NCBI RefSeq assembly: GCF_036322625.1
Contig: NZ_AP027266.1
Location: 3,289,001 to 3,353,000, forward strand
Reading direction: 5' to 3'
From: Roseicyclus marinus
GTDB lineage: Bacteria > Pseudomonadota > Alphaproteobacteria > Rhodobacterales > Rhodobacteraceae
DNA: 64,000 nt
Shown: in pieces, positions 16,198-25,812 of the stretch
Numbering within the stretch: the stretch's first letter is position 1
Layout of the letters: every line of letters starts with the position of its first letter
Notes under the pieces: generated by a model
The model's input: the letters and a program-made list of their open reading frames with translations, nothing else
Databases searched by the model: none
Told to the model about the DNA's origin: nothing
Program-made: the position numbers and the translations under genes

Positions 16198-17777
16198 ATG
16201 CCCTTTCCCCTTGCGGCGGTCCTGCGGGCCGTCCTGATCTGCCTGTCCCTGACACTGTCCCCCGCGCTTTGGGCGCAGGATGTGGAACTGCGCTCGCAGG
16301 ACGGAAGCGTGACGCTCGAAGGAAACCTGATCGCCTATGACGGGGCCTATTACCGGTTGGAAACGGTCTATGGCCCCCTGACCGTCGCCGCCGAAGGTGT
16401 GCGCTGCGCCGGGCCCGGTTGCCCCGATCTGGGCGGCTTCGTGGCCGAGGCGCGCATCGCGGCGAGGCGACCGTGACCGAGGGGTTGCTGCCCCAATTGC
16501 TGCAAGGCTTTGCGCAAGGCCGGGGGATGAGTTTGCAACCGCCCGAACAGGTGCCGGGCGGAATCCGCTATGCGCTGGCACGGGCCGATGGTGGCATCGC
16601 GGCGATTTTCCATGTCATGCCCGGCACGAGCGATACGGGCCTTCTGGCCCTGCTCAATGGCGAAACGGACATGGCCATCAGCCTGCGCGAAGCGTCGGAG
16701 GCCGAGCGCCGCGCCGATCTGGCCGCATCGCCCGATGATCCCGCGCTGATCCGACGGGTGCGGGTGATCGGCCTTGATGCGCTGGTGCCCGTGGTCTCCC
16801 CGCAAAACCCGCTGTCCGCCCTGTCCCTGACGCAGCTGGCGGATGTGTTTTCGGGGCAGATCGTGAATTGGCGGGACCTTGGCGGCCCCGATGCCCCGAT
16901 CTCGCTCCACCTGCTGCGGGCAGATTTCGGGCTGGCGCAATTCTTCGAGGATCGCATGTTCGCAGGACAAAGCGATTTCGTGTCCAGCCCGGCGATCATC
17001 CGCCACGACAGCGCCAGCGCGCTGGCCACCGCCGTGGTGCGCGATGCCTATGCCATCGGGATCACCACGCAATCCGCCCGGGGCGGAGCGCGCAGCCTTC
17101 CGTTGGCGGGGTCTTGCGGATTTTCGCAATCCGCAGATGCCAATTCCGTCCGCGCCGAGGATTATCCCCTGACCGCCCCGGTCCTGCTCTACCTGGCGCC
17201 GCGTCGCCTGCCGCAGCTGGTGCGTGATTTCCTCGACTGGACCGAAACGGCGGCCGCCGAACGGATCGTGGCGCGGGCGGGCTTCGTGAACCAGACGCTC
17301 ACCCGGACACCGGTATCGCTTCAGGGTCGGCGACTTGCCAATGCCGTTGCCGCCGCCGGGGGCGAGGTATCGCTGACCGATCTGCAGCGGTTGGTGGCGC
17401 GGCTAGATGGATCGGAGCGATTGTCCGCCACCTTCCGCTTTGCGGATGGGTCGGTCGATCTGGATGCGCAGTCGCGCGCGGCGGTTGCGCGGCTCGCCGC
17501 AGCGATCGAACAGGGCGTCTTCGACGGGCAGCGCCTGACCTTTGTCGGCTTTTCGGATGGCGAAGGACCGGCTGCCGTGAACCTGCGGCTGTCGCTGCGC
17601 CGGGCGGAAAGCGTGCTGGAGGCCGTGCGCCTTGCCGCCGAAGCCGCCGATCCCGACCGGGTCGCATTCGCCGTCGACGCCTTTGGCGAGGCGATGCCGA
17701 TGGCCTGCGACGACAGCGATTGGGGCCGCGCCGTGAATCGGCGTGTCGAGGTCTGGGTGGATCGCGCCGCGCCCTGA
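16198..17777 (+). pseudogene. Phosphate-type periplasmic binding protein fused to an OmpA domain, interrupted by a frameshift
   Basis: Two reading frames together make one protein. Frame one (16198-16476) encodes a signal peptide (MPFPLAAVLRAVLICLSLTLSPALWAQ) and a small domain (LRSQDGSVTLEGNLIAYDGAYYRLET...), ending prematurely at TGA 16474-16476. Frame two takes over at GEATVTEGLLPQLLQGF and runs to 17777, with a PstS-like binding region (VIGLDALVPVVSPQNPLSALSL, FSGQIVNWRDLGGPDAPI) and a C-terminal OmpA peptidoglycan-binding domain (FRFADGSVDLDAQS..., GFSDGEG, SLRRAESV). Restoring one G in the GCGGCGAG run at 16459-16466 would give GCGGGCGAG and a continuous 526-residue protein. This is either a real mutation or a sequencing/assembly error. 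Frame two alone would lack a signal peptide. Confidence 0.8.
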
Positions 17778-17790
17778 GCCCGCAATCTGG

Positions 17791-17805
17791 CCGCCTGCAA
17801 GGCGG
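17791..17805. terminator. Short hairpin between convergent genes
   Basis: CCGCC (17791-17795), loop TGCAA, GGCGG (17801-17805), directly next to the radC stop and after the OmpA-fusion gene. It is a perfect 5-bp GC stem without a T tract; a weak candidate for a shared terminator. Confidence 0.3.
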
Positions 17806-18591
17806 TTACAGATACCCCTCGCTTCGGAAACTGACCTGCCGCGCCTTGCCGATGATCAGGTGGTCATGGATGACCAGCCCCAGCACCTCTGCGGCATCGC
17901 GGATCGCATTGGTCATGTCGATATCGGCCCGGCTGGGCGAAGGGTCCCCGGACGGGTGATTGTGCACGAGAATCAACGCCGAGGCGTTCAGTTCCAGCGC
18001 GCGTTTGACCACCTCGCGCGGGTAGACGGGGACATGGTCGACGGTGCCGTCGGCCTGCGCCTCATCCGCGATCAACACGTTCTTGCGGTCCAGGTAGAGC
18101 ACCCGGAATTGTTCCAGATCGCGATGCGCCATCGCCGTCTGGCAATAGTCGAGCAGCGCATCCCAGGACGACAGGATCGGCCGTTTGAGCACGCGGGCGC
18201 GCGCCATGCGATGACCCACCGCCTCCATCAGCTTGAGCTCGAACACCACGCGCTCGCCCACACCCTCCACCTCCTTCAGGCGGGCGGGCGGGGCGGCCAG
18301 AACATGGTTGATGTCGCCAAAACGTTTCAAGAGCGCCTTGGCGAGCGGTTTGGTGTCGCCCCGTGGCAGCGCCCGGTAGAGGATCATTTCCAGCAATTCG
18401 TAATCGGGCACGGCATCCGCCCCACCCGAGCTGAAACGCTGGCGCAGCCGGTCGCGGTGGGCATGGCGATGCAGCTCCGCCCCCTTGGACGGGCCAGCGG
18501 CCTTGCGCCCAAGGGCGGGCGACGGGACCGTCGCCTCCGGCACGAACCGGGGCGACAGCTCGCCAAAGGAAAAGGAGGGCTGATCGGACAT
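17806..18591 (-). CDS. radC: RadC-family JAB/MPN-domain protein
   Basis: 261 residues from the ATG at 18591, with AAGGAT upstream. The HhH-like N-terminal part ([31 protein letters not shown]) is followed by the JAMM metal site [20 protein letters not shown]. Named for a supposed DNA repair role that is not supported for Escherichia coli RadC; the real function is unknown. It lies leftward after map, with a 35-base gap. Confidence 0.93.
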   Translation of the reverse strand: MSDQPSFSFGELSPRFVPEATVPSPALGRKAAGPSKGAELHRHAHRDRLRQRFSSGGADAVPDYELLEMILYRALPRGDTKPLAKALLKRFGDINHVLAAPPARLKEVEGVGERVVFELKLMEAVGHRMARARVLKRPILSSWDALLDYCQTAMAHRDLEQFRVLYLDRKNVLIADEAQADGTVDHVPVYPREVVKRALELNASALILVHNHPSGDPSPSRADIDMTNAIRDAAEVLGLVIHDHLIIGKARQVSFRSEGYL

Positions 18592-18626
18592 GCGCCCGAT
18601 CCTTGCCAAGAAAGATTAACGAAACG

Positions 18627-19439
18627 TTATTCGGTCCAGGTCGGATGGAACCGGCCGCCGGGCGAAAGGGTGAAGATCTCGGCCCCGGTGGCGGTCACGC
18701 CGATGGAATGCTCGAACTGCGCGGACAGGCTCTTGTCGCGGGTCACGGCCGTCCAGTCATCGGCCAGAACCTTGGTCTCGGGCCGTCCAAGGTTCACCAT
18801 CGGCTCGATCGTGAAGAACATCCCTTCCTCGAGACGCGGGCCCGTGCCGGGGCGGCCATAATGCAGCACGTTCGGCGGCGCGTGGAACACCTGCCCCAGA
18901 CCATGGCCGCAGAAATCGCGCACGACCGACATGCGCTGCGCCTCGACGAAGCTTTGGATCGCGTAGCCGATATCGCCGAATGTGTTGCCGGGGCGGACCG
19001 CCTCGATCCCTTTCATCAGGGCATCATGAGTGACCTGGATCAGGCGCTCGGCCTTTCGACCCATCTTTCCGGCGACATACATCCGACTGGTGTCGCCGAA
19101 CCAGCCTTCCACGATGACGGTCACGTCGATGTTGAGGATATCGCCCTCTTTCAACACCTTGGGGCCGGGAATGCCGTGGCAGACCACGTGGTTCACGCTG
19201 ATGCAGGAGGCGTGCTTGTAGCCGCGATAGCCGATGGTGGCCGATGTCGCCCCGGCCTCGGTCACCATGGCCTCTATGGCGGCGTCCAGCGCCTCGGTGG
19301 TCTGGCCGGGAACGACCATCGGCGCGATGTCGTCGAGGATACGGGCCGCAAGCGCACCTGCGCGGTGCATCCCGGCAAAATCTTCCGATCCGTGTATGCG
19401 AATGCCGTCTTTCGTCAGACGGCCCTTGAAATCGTCCAA
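18627..19439 (-). CDS. map: Methionine aminopeptidase, type I
   Basis: 270 residues from the TTG at 19439. Metal ligands and pocket are visible: YKHASCISVNHVVCHGIPG, DILNIDVTVIVEGWFGDTSRM, FCGHGLGQVFHAPPNV and FTIEPMVNLG, with a final Glu in SAQFEHSIGVT. Known role: cotranslational removal of the initiator Met. A TTG start is chosen because GGAGG lies eight bases upstream and LDDFKGRLTKDGIRI gives the usual family length. The in-frame ATG at 19517 has no Shine-Dalgarno and would add 26 unusual residues. Confidence 0.93.
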   Translation of the reverse strand: MDDFKGRLTKDGIRIHGSEDFAGMHRAGALAARILDDIAPMVVPGQTTEALDAAIEAMVTEAGATSATIGYRGYKHASCISVNHVVCHGIPGPKVLKEGDILNIDVTVIVEGWFGDTSRMYVAGKMGRKAERLIQVTHDALMKGIEAVRPGNTFGDIGYAIQSFVEAQRMSVVRDFCGHGLGQVFHAPPNVLHYGRPGTGPRLEEGMFFTIEPMVNLGRPETKVLADDWTAVTRDKSLSAQFEHSIGVTATGAEIFTLSPGGRFHPTWTE

Positions 19440-19620
19440 ACTCCGGACCTCCGAACCTCTGTCACTCGCTAAACTAAGCGCATCGCGTGACAATTTCCAG
19501 TCAGGCCTGCCTGACATGCCTGTAGGCGCCCGTCCCGACCGCCCGTGTCGCGCGGAGGGTTTGAAAGCGCACCGGCAGGGGCCTATACCGATCCGGCAGG
19601 AAGAAACAAGCAGAGGCCGG

Positions 19621-20352
19621 ATGATGCAGACCCCCACAGCCGCGATGCTGGTGATCGGCGACGAGATCCTGTCCGGGCGCACCCGCGACAGCAACATGCA
19701 TTTCCTGGCCCGCGCGCTGACCGACCACGGCATCAGGCTGGCCGAAGCCCGCGTCGTGGCGGATGAGCATGACAGGATCAAACAGGCCGTGCAGAGCCTG
19801 TCTTCGGCCTATGACCATGTCTTTACCTCGGGCGGGATCGGTCCCACCCATGATGACATCACCGCCGATGCCGTGGCCGATGCGATGGGGGCGGCGATCG
19901 ACATCCGCGACGATGCGCGCGCGATCCTTCAGGCGCATTACGACCGGCAGGGGCAAGAGCTTAACGCCGCCCGCCTGCGCATGGCCCGCATCCCCGAGGG
20001 CGCTGCGCTGATAGACAACCCGATTTCCGCCGCACCCGGTTTCACCATCGGCAATGTGCATGTGATGGCAGGCGTCCCCACGATCTTCGAAGCGATGGTG
20101 GCCAGCGTGATGCCGACGCTGACGGGCGGGCCGCCGATGCTGTCGCAATCCCTGCGCGTGGTCCGGGGCGAGGGCGATATCGCCGAACCCCTGGGCCGCT
20201 TGGCCGCCGATCATCCCGAAGTGTCCATCGGCTCCTATCCGTTCCACCGGGACGGGGTGCATGGATCCAACATCGTCGTCCGCAGCCAGGATGGCGCGGC
20301 GGTCGACCGGGTGATGGCCGAGCTGCACCGGCTCTTTCCGGCGGCAGGCTAG
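19621..20352 (+). CDS. CinA/MoaB-type molybdopterin-binding-fold protein
   Basis: 243 residues, starting ATG ATG at 19621 with AGAGG just before. The fold shows in AMLVIGDEILSGRTRDSN, the signature FTSGGIGPTHDDITADAVADAM and the PGFTIGNVHVMAGVP loop. Proteins of this size are the CinA N-terminal (COG1058) domain alone; relatives act as nicotinamide-mononucleotide or ADP-ribose processing enzymes, but this one lacks the separate deamidase domain. The exact substrate cannot be assigned. The next gene starts four bases after its stop, so these are probably one operon. Confidence 0.85.
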   Translation: MMQTPTAAMLVIGDEILSGRTRDSNMHFLARALTDHGIRLAEARVVADEHDRIKQAVQSLSSAYDHVFTSGGIGPTHDDITADAVADAMGAAIDIRDDARAILQAHYDRQGQELNAARLRMARIPEGAALIDNPISAAPGFTIGNVHVMAGVPTIFEAMVASVMPTLTGGPPMLSQSLRVVRGEGDIAEPLGRLAADHPEVSIGSYPFHRDGVHGSNIVVRSQDGAAVDRVMAELHRLFPAAG

Positions 20353-20355
20353 GGT

Positions 20356-21084
20356 ATGGGCGGCATCGCCGATCTGGTGCCTGTCATCGCGGCGACCTGG
20401 CCCCCGGCCCGGACGCAGCGGGTCGGCCCCTTTACCGTGCCATCGGGTGCGGGCGGTGGCCAGCGCGTCAGCGCGGCGCGGCTGACCGACCCTGCCGCAA
20501 CAGACGCGACCGAGGCCGAGATCGACGCCGCCATCGCCGCGCTGGCAGACTTCGGCCAACCGCCCCTGTTCCAGGTTCTCGATCATCAAGACGCGCTCGA
20601 CGCTCGGCTCGCGGCGCGCGGCCTGATCCTGCGCGACACGACGCAGGCGATGGTGATGCCCTGTGCCGATCTGGCCGCAGCGCCGCCCCCCGTGACCTGT
20701 TTCGCCACATGGCCGCCGCTGGCCATCCAGACCGAGATCTGGGCCAAGGGCGGCATCGGGCCCGCGCGGCTGGCGGTGATGGAGCGCGTCACCGGGCCGC
20801 GCATGTCCTTTTTCGGGCGGACGAATGACAAGCCCGCCGGGACCGCTTTCGTCGCCATCCACCAGGGATGTGCCATGCTCCATGCGCTGGAAATCGCGCC
20901 CGCGCATCGGCGCAAGGGGTTGGCCGCCACGATGATGCGCGCCGCCGCCGATTGGGCGCAGACAGAGGGGGCGGTGACGATGGCGATCCTTGTGACCGGC
21001 GAAAACCAGCCGGCGCTCGGGCTTTACGCTTCCTTGGGGTTCCATGCTGTGGGACACTACCATTATCGATCCCAGCGATCCTGA
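20356..21084 (+). CDS. GNAT-family N-acetyltransferase
   Basis: 242 residues. The C-terminal half has the GNAT core: GTAFVAIHQGCAMLHALEIAPAHRRKGLAATMMRAA (motif A with the acetyl-CoA loop RRKGLA) and motif B NQPALGLYASLGFHAVGHYHYR. The N-terminal half is less typical and may be a diverged second domain. The substrate is unknown. It is packed between the CinA-like gene and the OmpA-domain gene (8-base gap), suggesting a single transcript. Confidence 0.82.
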   Translation: MGGIADLVPVIAATWPPARTQRVGPFTVPSGAGGGQRVSAARLTDPAATDATEAEIDAAIAALADFGQPPLFQVLDHQDALDARLAARGLILRDTTQAMVMPCADLAAAPPPVTCFATWPPLAIQTEIWAKGGIGPARLAVMERVTGPRMSFFGRTNDKPAGTAFVAIHQGCAMLHALEIAPAHRRKGLAATMMRAAADWAQTEGAVTMAILVTGENQPALGLYASLGFHAVGHYHYRSQRS

Positions 21085-21091
21085 CCGGCCC

Positions 21092-22054
21092 ATGACCCAT
21101 CCCGGCCGCGCGCCGCGCCCCCTGACCCTGTTGATCCTGCCGCTTGGCCTGCTGTGCGCGGGGCTGTCCGCCGGCGCCCATGCGCAGGGCTTGGCTTGGC
21201 CACAGGGCGCAGAGCGGATCTTGCACGATCAATCGAGCGTGTCGGGCTATGGCATCGCCACCGGGCCGCACGATGGTCAGGACGTGCCGGTCATCAATGC
21301 CTCGGGCAGCTTGGTCGATGAGATCTGGACCCTGCCCCGCGCGGCGTCGGACCCGGCGGAACTGGCCGAACGGATCCGCGCCGATTTGACCGCCCAAGGC
21401 TACGACATCCTTTTTGCCTGCGCCGACATCCAATGCGGCGGCTTCGATTTCCGCTTTGCCCTGCCGATTGCCCAAGGCCCCGAGATGCATGTCGACCTTG
21501 GCCGGTTCCAGTATCTGTCCGCCATGCGCCAAGGGCCCGACGGCGGGATCGAGCATCTGGCCCTGACCCTCTCGCAAGGGGGGCAGCTGGGTTATGCGCA
21601 TCTGGCCCGCGTCATCGAAGGCGTCGCAGCGGCGGAAACGCCGGTCGAACGCATCCCTGCACCGCCGGTCAGGGTCGATGGCGATGTCATCACCACCCTG
21701 CTCGATCATGGCGCGGTCACGCTGGAGGATGTCAGCTTTTCCACCGGTGCCTCGGCGCTGTCGGACAGCGGGTTCGACAGCCTTGAGGCGCTCGCCGGGT
21801 TTCTGAACCAGGATCCGGCGCGGCGGATCGTTCTGGTGGGCCATACCGACACCGAGGGATCGCTCGAGGGCAATATCGCCCTGTCCCGCGACCGCGCCGC
21901 AGCCGTGCGCAGCTATCTGATCGACAGGCTGGGCGTGAACCCCGCGCAGGTCGAGGCGCAGGGGATAGGCTATCTGTCCCCCCGCACCGCCAATGCCACG
22001 CCCGATGGGCGCGCCCTGAACCGCAGGGTCGAGGCGGTGCTGGTTGCCGGATGA
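21092..22054 (+). CDS. OmpA-domain envelope protein
   Basis: 320 residues from the ATG at 21092, with a signal peptide (LTLLILPLGLLCAGLSAGAHAQ). A central region of unknown fold contains a CADIQCGG cysteine pair, and the C-terminal third is an OmpA-like peptidoglycan-binding domain: LVGHTDTEGSLEGNIALSRDRAAAV, GIGYLSPRTANATPDGRALNRRVE. Known role of the domain: noncovalent binding to diaminopimelate in peptidoglycan. No lipobox is obvious, so it is probably periplasmic. Its 3' end faces lysR. Confidence 0.85.
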   Translation: MTHPGRAPRPLTLLILPLGLLCAGLSAGAHAQGLAWPQGAERILHDQSSVSGYGIATGPHDGQDVPVINASGSLVDEIWTLPRAASDPAELAERIRADLTAQGYDILFACADIQCGGFDFRFALPIAQGPEMHVDLGRFQYLSAMRQGPDGGIEHLALTLSQGGQLGYAHLARVIEGVAAAETPVERIPAPPVRVDGDVITTLLDHGAVTLEDVSFSTGASALSDSGFDSLEALAGFLNQDPARRIVLVGHTDTEGSLEGNIALSRDRAAAVRSYLIDRLGVNPAQVEAQGIGYLSPRTANATPDGRALNRRVEAVLVAG

Positions 22055-22086
22055 AAAAAGACCCGGATCGGCGGAACCGACCCGGG
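22054..22086 (-). terminator. Rho-independent terminator for lysR
   Basis: On the minus strand a 10-bp stem (22086-22077 pairing with 22071-22062, one mismatch, loop of five) is followed by TCTTTTTT. That is a textbook intrinsic terminator about 70 bases after the lysR stop. On the plus strand the same hairpin has only the A run before it and no T run after, so it mainly serves lysR. Confidence 0.8.
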
Positions 22087-22157
22087 CACAGTGAGGCACG
22101 GCACCCCGGAGCAAGATACAGGGTGCCGGCACGGCAAAAGGATGATGGGGTGCTATT

Positions 22158-23063
22158 CTACCAGTTCAGCGGCCCGCGATCCTTGAAGGCATCGACAAGG
22201 AAATCGATGAAGGACCGCACCTTGGGCTGGGTATAGCGGCCGGGCGGATAGATCGCGTAGACGCCCTGGATATCCACGGGAAGGTCGGGGATCACATCCT
22301 CGACCAGACCCTCGCGCATGGGATCGGCATAAAGAAAGCTGGGCAGATAGGCGATGCCAAGCCCGCCGATCGCGGCGTTCAGCAGGGATTGGCCGTCATT
22401 GACCGTCAGCCAGCCGCCCGTGCGCACCTGCCGCTGTTCCCCCGAGGGCGCGGTGATTTTCCAGACGTTGCCATTGGCGCTGTTGGTATAGTGCAAAAGC
22501 TTGTGTTCGTTCAGATCGTCGATCTTTTCCGGGCGACCGTAGCGCTCGAAATAGGAGGGGGCGGCGATCATGCGGCGCTGGGTTTCGCAGATCTTGCGGG
22601 CGCGCAGGCTCGAATCCTCCAACTCGCCCACCCGGATCGCCATGTCGAACCCTTCCGAGATCAGCTCCACATAGCGATTGTTCAGCACCATGTTCACGGT
22701 CACATCGGGATATTGGTGCAGAAACGTGCCGAGGATCGGAGAAACATGGTTGACCCCGAAATCGGTGGCGACCGACACGCGCAACGTGCCTGACGGGGCG
22801 GATTGCATCGCGGTGACCAGCGCATCGGCTTCGCCCGCATCGTTCAGAACCCGGCGGGCCCGGTCGTAATAGGCCAATCCGATCTCCGTCGGGCTGACGC
22901 GGCGGGTCGTGCGGTTCAGAAGCCGGGCTCCCAGCCGTGCCTCAAGGCTCGAGACATGCTTGGACACGGCGGATTTGGAAATCCCCATCTTCTTCGCGGC
23001 ATCCGTGAAGCCACCCTGGTCCACGACCATGGCAAAGGCCTCCATTTCCGTAAGTCTGTCCAT
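22158..23063 (-). CDS. LysR-family transcriptional regulator
   Basis: 301 residues. The N-terminal winged HTH is clear: MEAFAMVVDQGGFTDAAKKMGISKSAVSKHVSSLEARLGARLLNRTTRRVSPTE (residues about 7-60, quoted in its parts). The rest is a LysR effector domain (GTLRVSVATDFGVNHVSPIL, GLGIAYLPSFL). Closest in style to the DsdC/CrgA-like AaeR group with RTTRRVSPTE. The target is unknown. ATG 23063 is chosen over upstream in-frame codons. It is divergent from mtgA across 223 bases with no other feature seen. Confidence 0.9.
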   Translation of the reverse strand: MDRLTEMEAFAMVVDQGGFTDAAKKMGISKSAVSKHVSSLEARLGARLLNRTTRRVSPTEIGLAYYDRARRVLNDAGEADALVTAMQSAPSGTLRVSVATDFGVNHVSPILGTFLHQYPDVTVNMVLNNRYVELISEGFDMAIRVGELEDSSLRARKICETQRRMIAAPSYFERYGRPEKIDDLNEHKLLHYTNSANGNVWKITAPSGEQRQVRTGGWLTVNDGQSLLNAAIGGLGIAYLPSFLYADPMREGLVEDVIPDLPVDIQGVYAIYPPGRYTQPKVRSFIDFLVDAFKDRGPLNW

Positions 23064-23286
23064 CGCTTTCACCTGTACGGTCTTTCTGTGCCCCCCGGTT
23101 CTGCCGGTCAAATGAGGCGCGATTGGGGAAGTGCGCAGGCCAAAGCCGGGTATTTCGGTGGATCGTTGATGCAGATCGGATAATCATCGGCGACCCTGCC
23201 CCAAGCTTTCCGTCATCACGCGGGATGCGCCAAAGCCTTGGCCTAGGGAGGCCTGACGATCTAGGCTGGCAGGAAACGAGCAGAAA

Positions 23287-24063
23287 ATGAGGCATGGGTT
23301 GGCGCGCAAGACCGACACCGAAGGCGCGGTAAAATCTCCGCGACGTGGCACCGGAAGAGGCCGGGGCGGGGCGCGGGCCTCGCGTTTGCAGCGCGCGGCG
23401 CAATGGCTGCGGCGCTGGATGCTGCGTGCCGGGATGGCGGTCGTGGCCTTTATCCTTGGCTGGACGGCGCTTTATGCAATCGTGCCGGTGCCGACCACCT
23501 TTTACATGATGGGCGAAAGCCGCCGCCTTGGCGGTATCGAACGCGGTTGGGTGCCGATCGAGGATATCTCGATCCACCTGCAACGCGCAGTGGTCGCGGC
23601 CGAAGATGCCAATTTCTGTCTCCATTGGGGTTTCGACATGGACGCGATTCGCAATGCCATCGCGGATGGCGGGCAACGCGGCGGATCGACCATCAGCCAG
23701 CAGACGGTCAAGAACGCCTTTCTCTGGCACGGGCGCAGCTGGCTGCGAAAGGCGCTGGAGGCGGCGATCACGCCGGTGATGGAATTGTTCTGGCCAAAGC
23801 CCCGCGTGCTCGAGGTTTATCTGAACGTGGCCGAATTCGACGAAGGCGTCTTTGGCGCGGAGGCGGCGGCCCGCCACCACTTTGGCGTTGCGGCCGCCGA
23901 CCTGACACCGCGCCAGGCCGCGCTTCTGGCGGCGGTCCTGCCCGATCCGCAGGGGCGTGATGCGGGCCAGCCCTCCGCCTTTGTCGACAGGCGGGCGGCC
24001 TCCATCGCCGATGGGGCGGCCACCATTGCCCGCGATGGGCGCGATGCTTGCTTTGCGAATTGA
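23287..24063 (+). CDS. mtgA: Monofunctional peptidoglycan transglycosylase
   Basis: 258 residues. One membrane helix at about 47-66 (RAGMAVVAFILGWTALYAIV) follows a basic N-terminus. The GT51 motifs are present: AAEDANFCLHWGFD (catalytic Glu about 106), GGSTISQQTVKN, and RKALEAAITPVMELFWPKPRVLEVYLNVAEF. Known role: polymerises lipid II into glycan strands at the inner membrane. There is no transpeptidase domain. The start has GGAAACGAG upstream. Confidence 0.93.
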   Translation: MRHGLARKTDTEGAVKSPRRGTGRGRGGARASRLQRAAQWLRRWMLRAGMAVVAFILGWTALYAIVPVPTTFYMMGESRRLGGIERGWVPIEDISIHLQRAVVAAEDANFCLHWGFDMDAIRNAIADGGQRGGSTISQQTVKNAFLWHGRSWLRKALEAAITPVMELFWPKPRVLEVYLNVAEFDEGVFGAEAAARHHFGVAAADLTPRQAALLAAVLPDPQGRDAGQPSAFVDRRAASIADGAATIARDGRDACFAN

Positions 24064-24118
24064 ATCCGGCCCATATTTTGCGCCATAGAAGGCGCAACCC
24101 GACATAATCGAGCATTCC

Positions 24119-24784
24119 ATGGCGCGTCTCTATCATTTTGCCCTTTCCCCGTTCTGCAGAAAGGTCCGCCTCGTGCTGGCCGAAAAGCGGATCGAGGTGG
24201 AACTGGTCGACGAGAAATACTGGGAACCGTCGGTCGAATTCCTGCGCCGCAATCCGGCGGGCAAGGTGCCGGTCCTCAAGATCGACGGGATGCATCTGAC
24301 CGAATCGAATGCCATCTGCGAATATCTGGAGGAAACGCGGCCCGAACCGCCGCTGATGCCCTCGGACCCCAAGGCCCGCGCCGAAGTCCGCCGAATCGTG
24401 CATTGGTTCGACGACAAGTTCCATCACGAGGTGACGGCGAACCTTGTCTATGAACGGGTGAACAAGAAAATCATGCGCGGCGGCTATCCCGACGGCAAGG
24501 CGGTCAAGACCGGCGCGCAGCAGATCAAGTATCACCTCGACTACATGGCCTGGCTTCTGGATCACCGGCGCTGGCTGGCGGGGGACAAGATGACGCTCGC
24601 CGATTTCACCGCCGCCGCGCATCTGTCCTGCCTCGATTACATCTCGGACGTGGATTGGAACCGCTCGGACATCGTCAAGGATTGGTATGCCAAGGTGAAA
24701 TCGCGCCCGGCTTTCCGGTCGATCCTGGCCGACCAGATCCCGGGCTTCATCCAGCCACCCCATTACGCGAACCTGGACTTTTGA
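24119..24784 (+). CDS. Glutathione S-transferase family protein
   Basis: 221 residues. The N-terminal thioredoxin-fold has [20 protein letters not shown], the cis-Pro in GKVPVLK and the glutathione-binding [13 protein letters not shown]; the C-terminal helical domain has [14 protein letters not shown]. It is one of the many cytosolic GSTs; the SPFCRK site suggests a Ser or Cys active residue. The substrate is unknown. Its stop overlaps the queG start (TTGA), so translation is probably coupled. Confidence 0.88.
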   Translation: MARLYHFALSPFCRKVRLVLAEKRIEVELVDEKYWEPSVEFLRRNPAGKVPVLKIDGMHLTESNAICEYLEETRPEPPLMPSDPKARAEVRRIVHWFDDKFHHEVTANLVYERVNKKIMRGGYPDGKAVKTGAQQIKYHLDYMAWLLDHRRWLAGDKMTLADFTAAAHLSCLDYISDVDWNRSDIVKDWYAKVKSRPAFRSILADQIPGFIQPPHYANLDF

Positions 24785-25812
24785 GCGGGCTCAAACAGGC
24801 CCTGTCGATCGAGGCCCGCGCGGCGGGCTTCGCCAAGATGGGCATCTGTCGCCCCGATGCGATCCCGGAGGCCGCCGCACGTCTGGCCGAATTCGTCGGC
24901 AAGGGACGGCATGGGCAGATGGGCTGGATGGCCGAGCGGATGGGTTGGCGTGGCGATCCCGCAGCGCTCTGGCCCGAGGCGCGGTCGGTCATCATGCTCG
25001 CCGATCTCTACACGCCCGAAGCCGACCCTTTGCAGGCGCTGGAACGCCGGGACTGCGCCACGATCAGTGTCTACGCGCAGAACAGGGACTATCACGACCT
25101 GGTCAAGAAGCGGCTGAAACGGGTGGGGCGCTGGCTGCTGGATCAGGCGCCCGACCACCAGATCAAGGTGTTCGTCGATACCGCCCCGGTGATGGAAAAG
25201 CCGCTGGCGCAGGCCGCGGGGCTTGGCTGGCAGGGCAAGCACACCAATCTCCTGTCCCGCGATCTGGGAAACTGGTTCTTTCTGGGCGCGATCTTCACCA
25301 CCATCGACCTGCCCCCCGATGCGCCCGAGGTCGAACATTGCGGCAGTTGCACCGCCTGTCTGGACATCTGCCCGACGCGGGCTTTTCCCGCGCCCTTTCA
25401 ACTGGATGCGCGGCGCTGCATTTCCTATCTGACCATCGAACACAAAGGCCCCGTGGACCCCGAATTGCGGCCCCTGATGGGCAACCGGATCTATGGCTGC
25501 GACGATTGTCTGGCGATCTGCCCGTGGAACAAATTCGCCCAAGCCGCGCAGGAAACCCGCTATGCCGCCCGTCCCGAGCTCACCTCCCCCCCGTTGGAGG
25601 ATCTGGCCCGGCTCGACGACGCGGGCTTTCGGACCATGTTCTCGGGTAGCCCGATCAAGCGGATCGGGCGCGACAGGTTCGTCCGGAACGTGCTTTATGC
25701 CATCGGGAATTCGGGGGAAAAACGGCTCGAACCCGCCGCGCAGAGCCTTACGGATGACCCTGACGCGGCGGTGGCGGATGCCGCGCGTTGGGCGGTGGAG
25801 AGAGTGCGATGA
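24781..25812 (+). CDS. queG: Epoxyqueuosine reductase
   Basis: 343 residues. It has two 4Fe-4S ferredoxin-like clusters, [13 protein letters not shown] (about 187-199) and [11 protein letters not shown] (about 240-250), and an N-terminal cobalamin-binding reductase region ([41 protein letters not shown]). A HEAT-like tail follows. Known role: last step of queuosine synthesis in tRNA. The start is TTG at 24781, overlapping the GST stop; no ATG gives a complete N-terminus. Confidence 0.94.
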   Translation: MSGLKQALSIEARAAGFAKMGICRPDAIPEAAARLAEFVGKGRHGQMGWMAERMGWRGDPAALWPEARSVIMLADLYTPEADPLQALERRDCATISVYAQNRDYHDLVKKRLKRVGRWLLDQAPDHQIKVFVDTAPVMEKPLAQAAGLGWQGKHTNLLSRDLGNWFFLGAIFTTIDLPPDAPEVEHCGSCTACLDICPTRAFPAPFQLDARRCISYLTIEHKGPVDPELRPLMGNRIYGCDDCLAICPWNKFAQAAQETRYAARPELTSPPLEDLARLDDAGFRTMFSGSPIKRIGRDRFVRNVLYAIGNSGEKRLEPAAQSLTDDPDAAVADAARWAVERVR

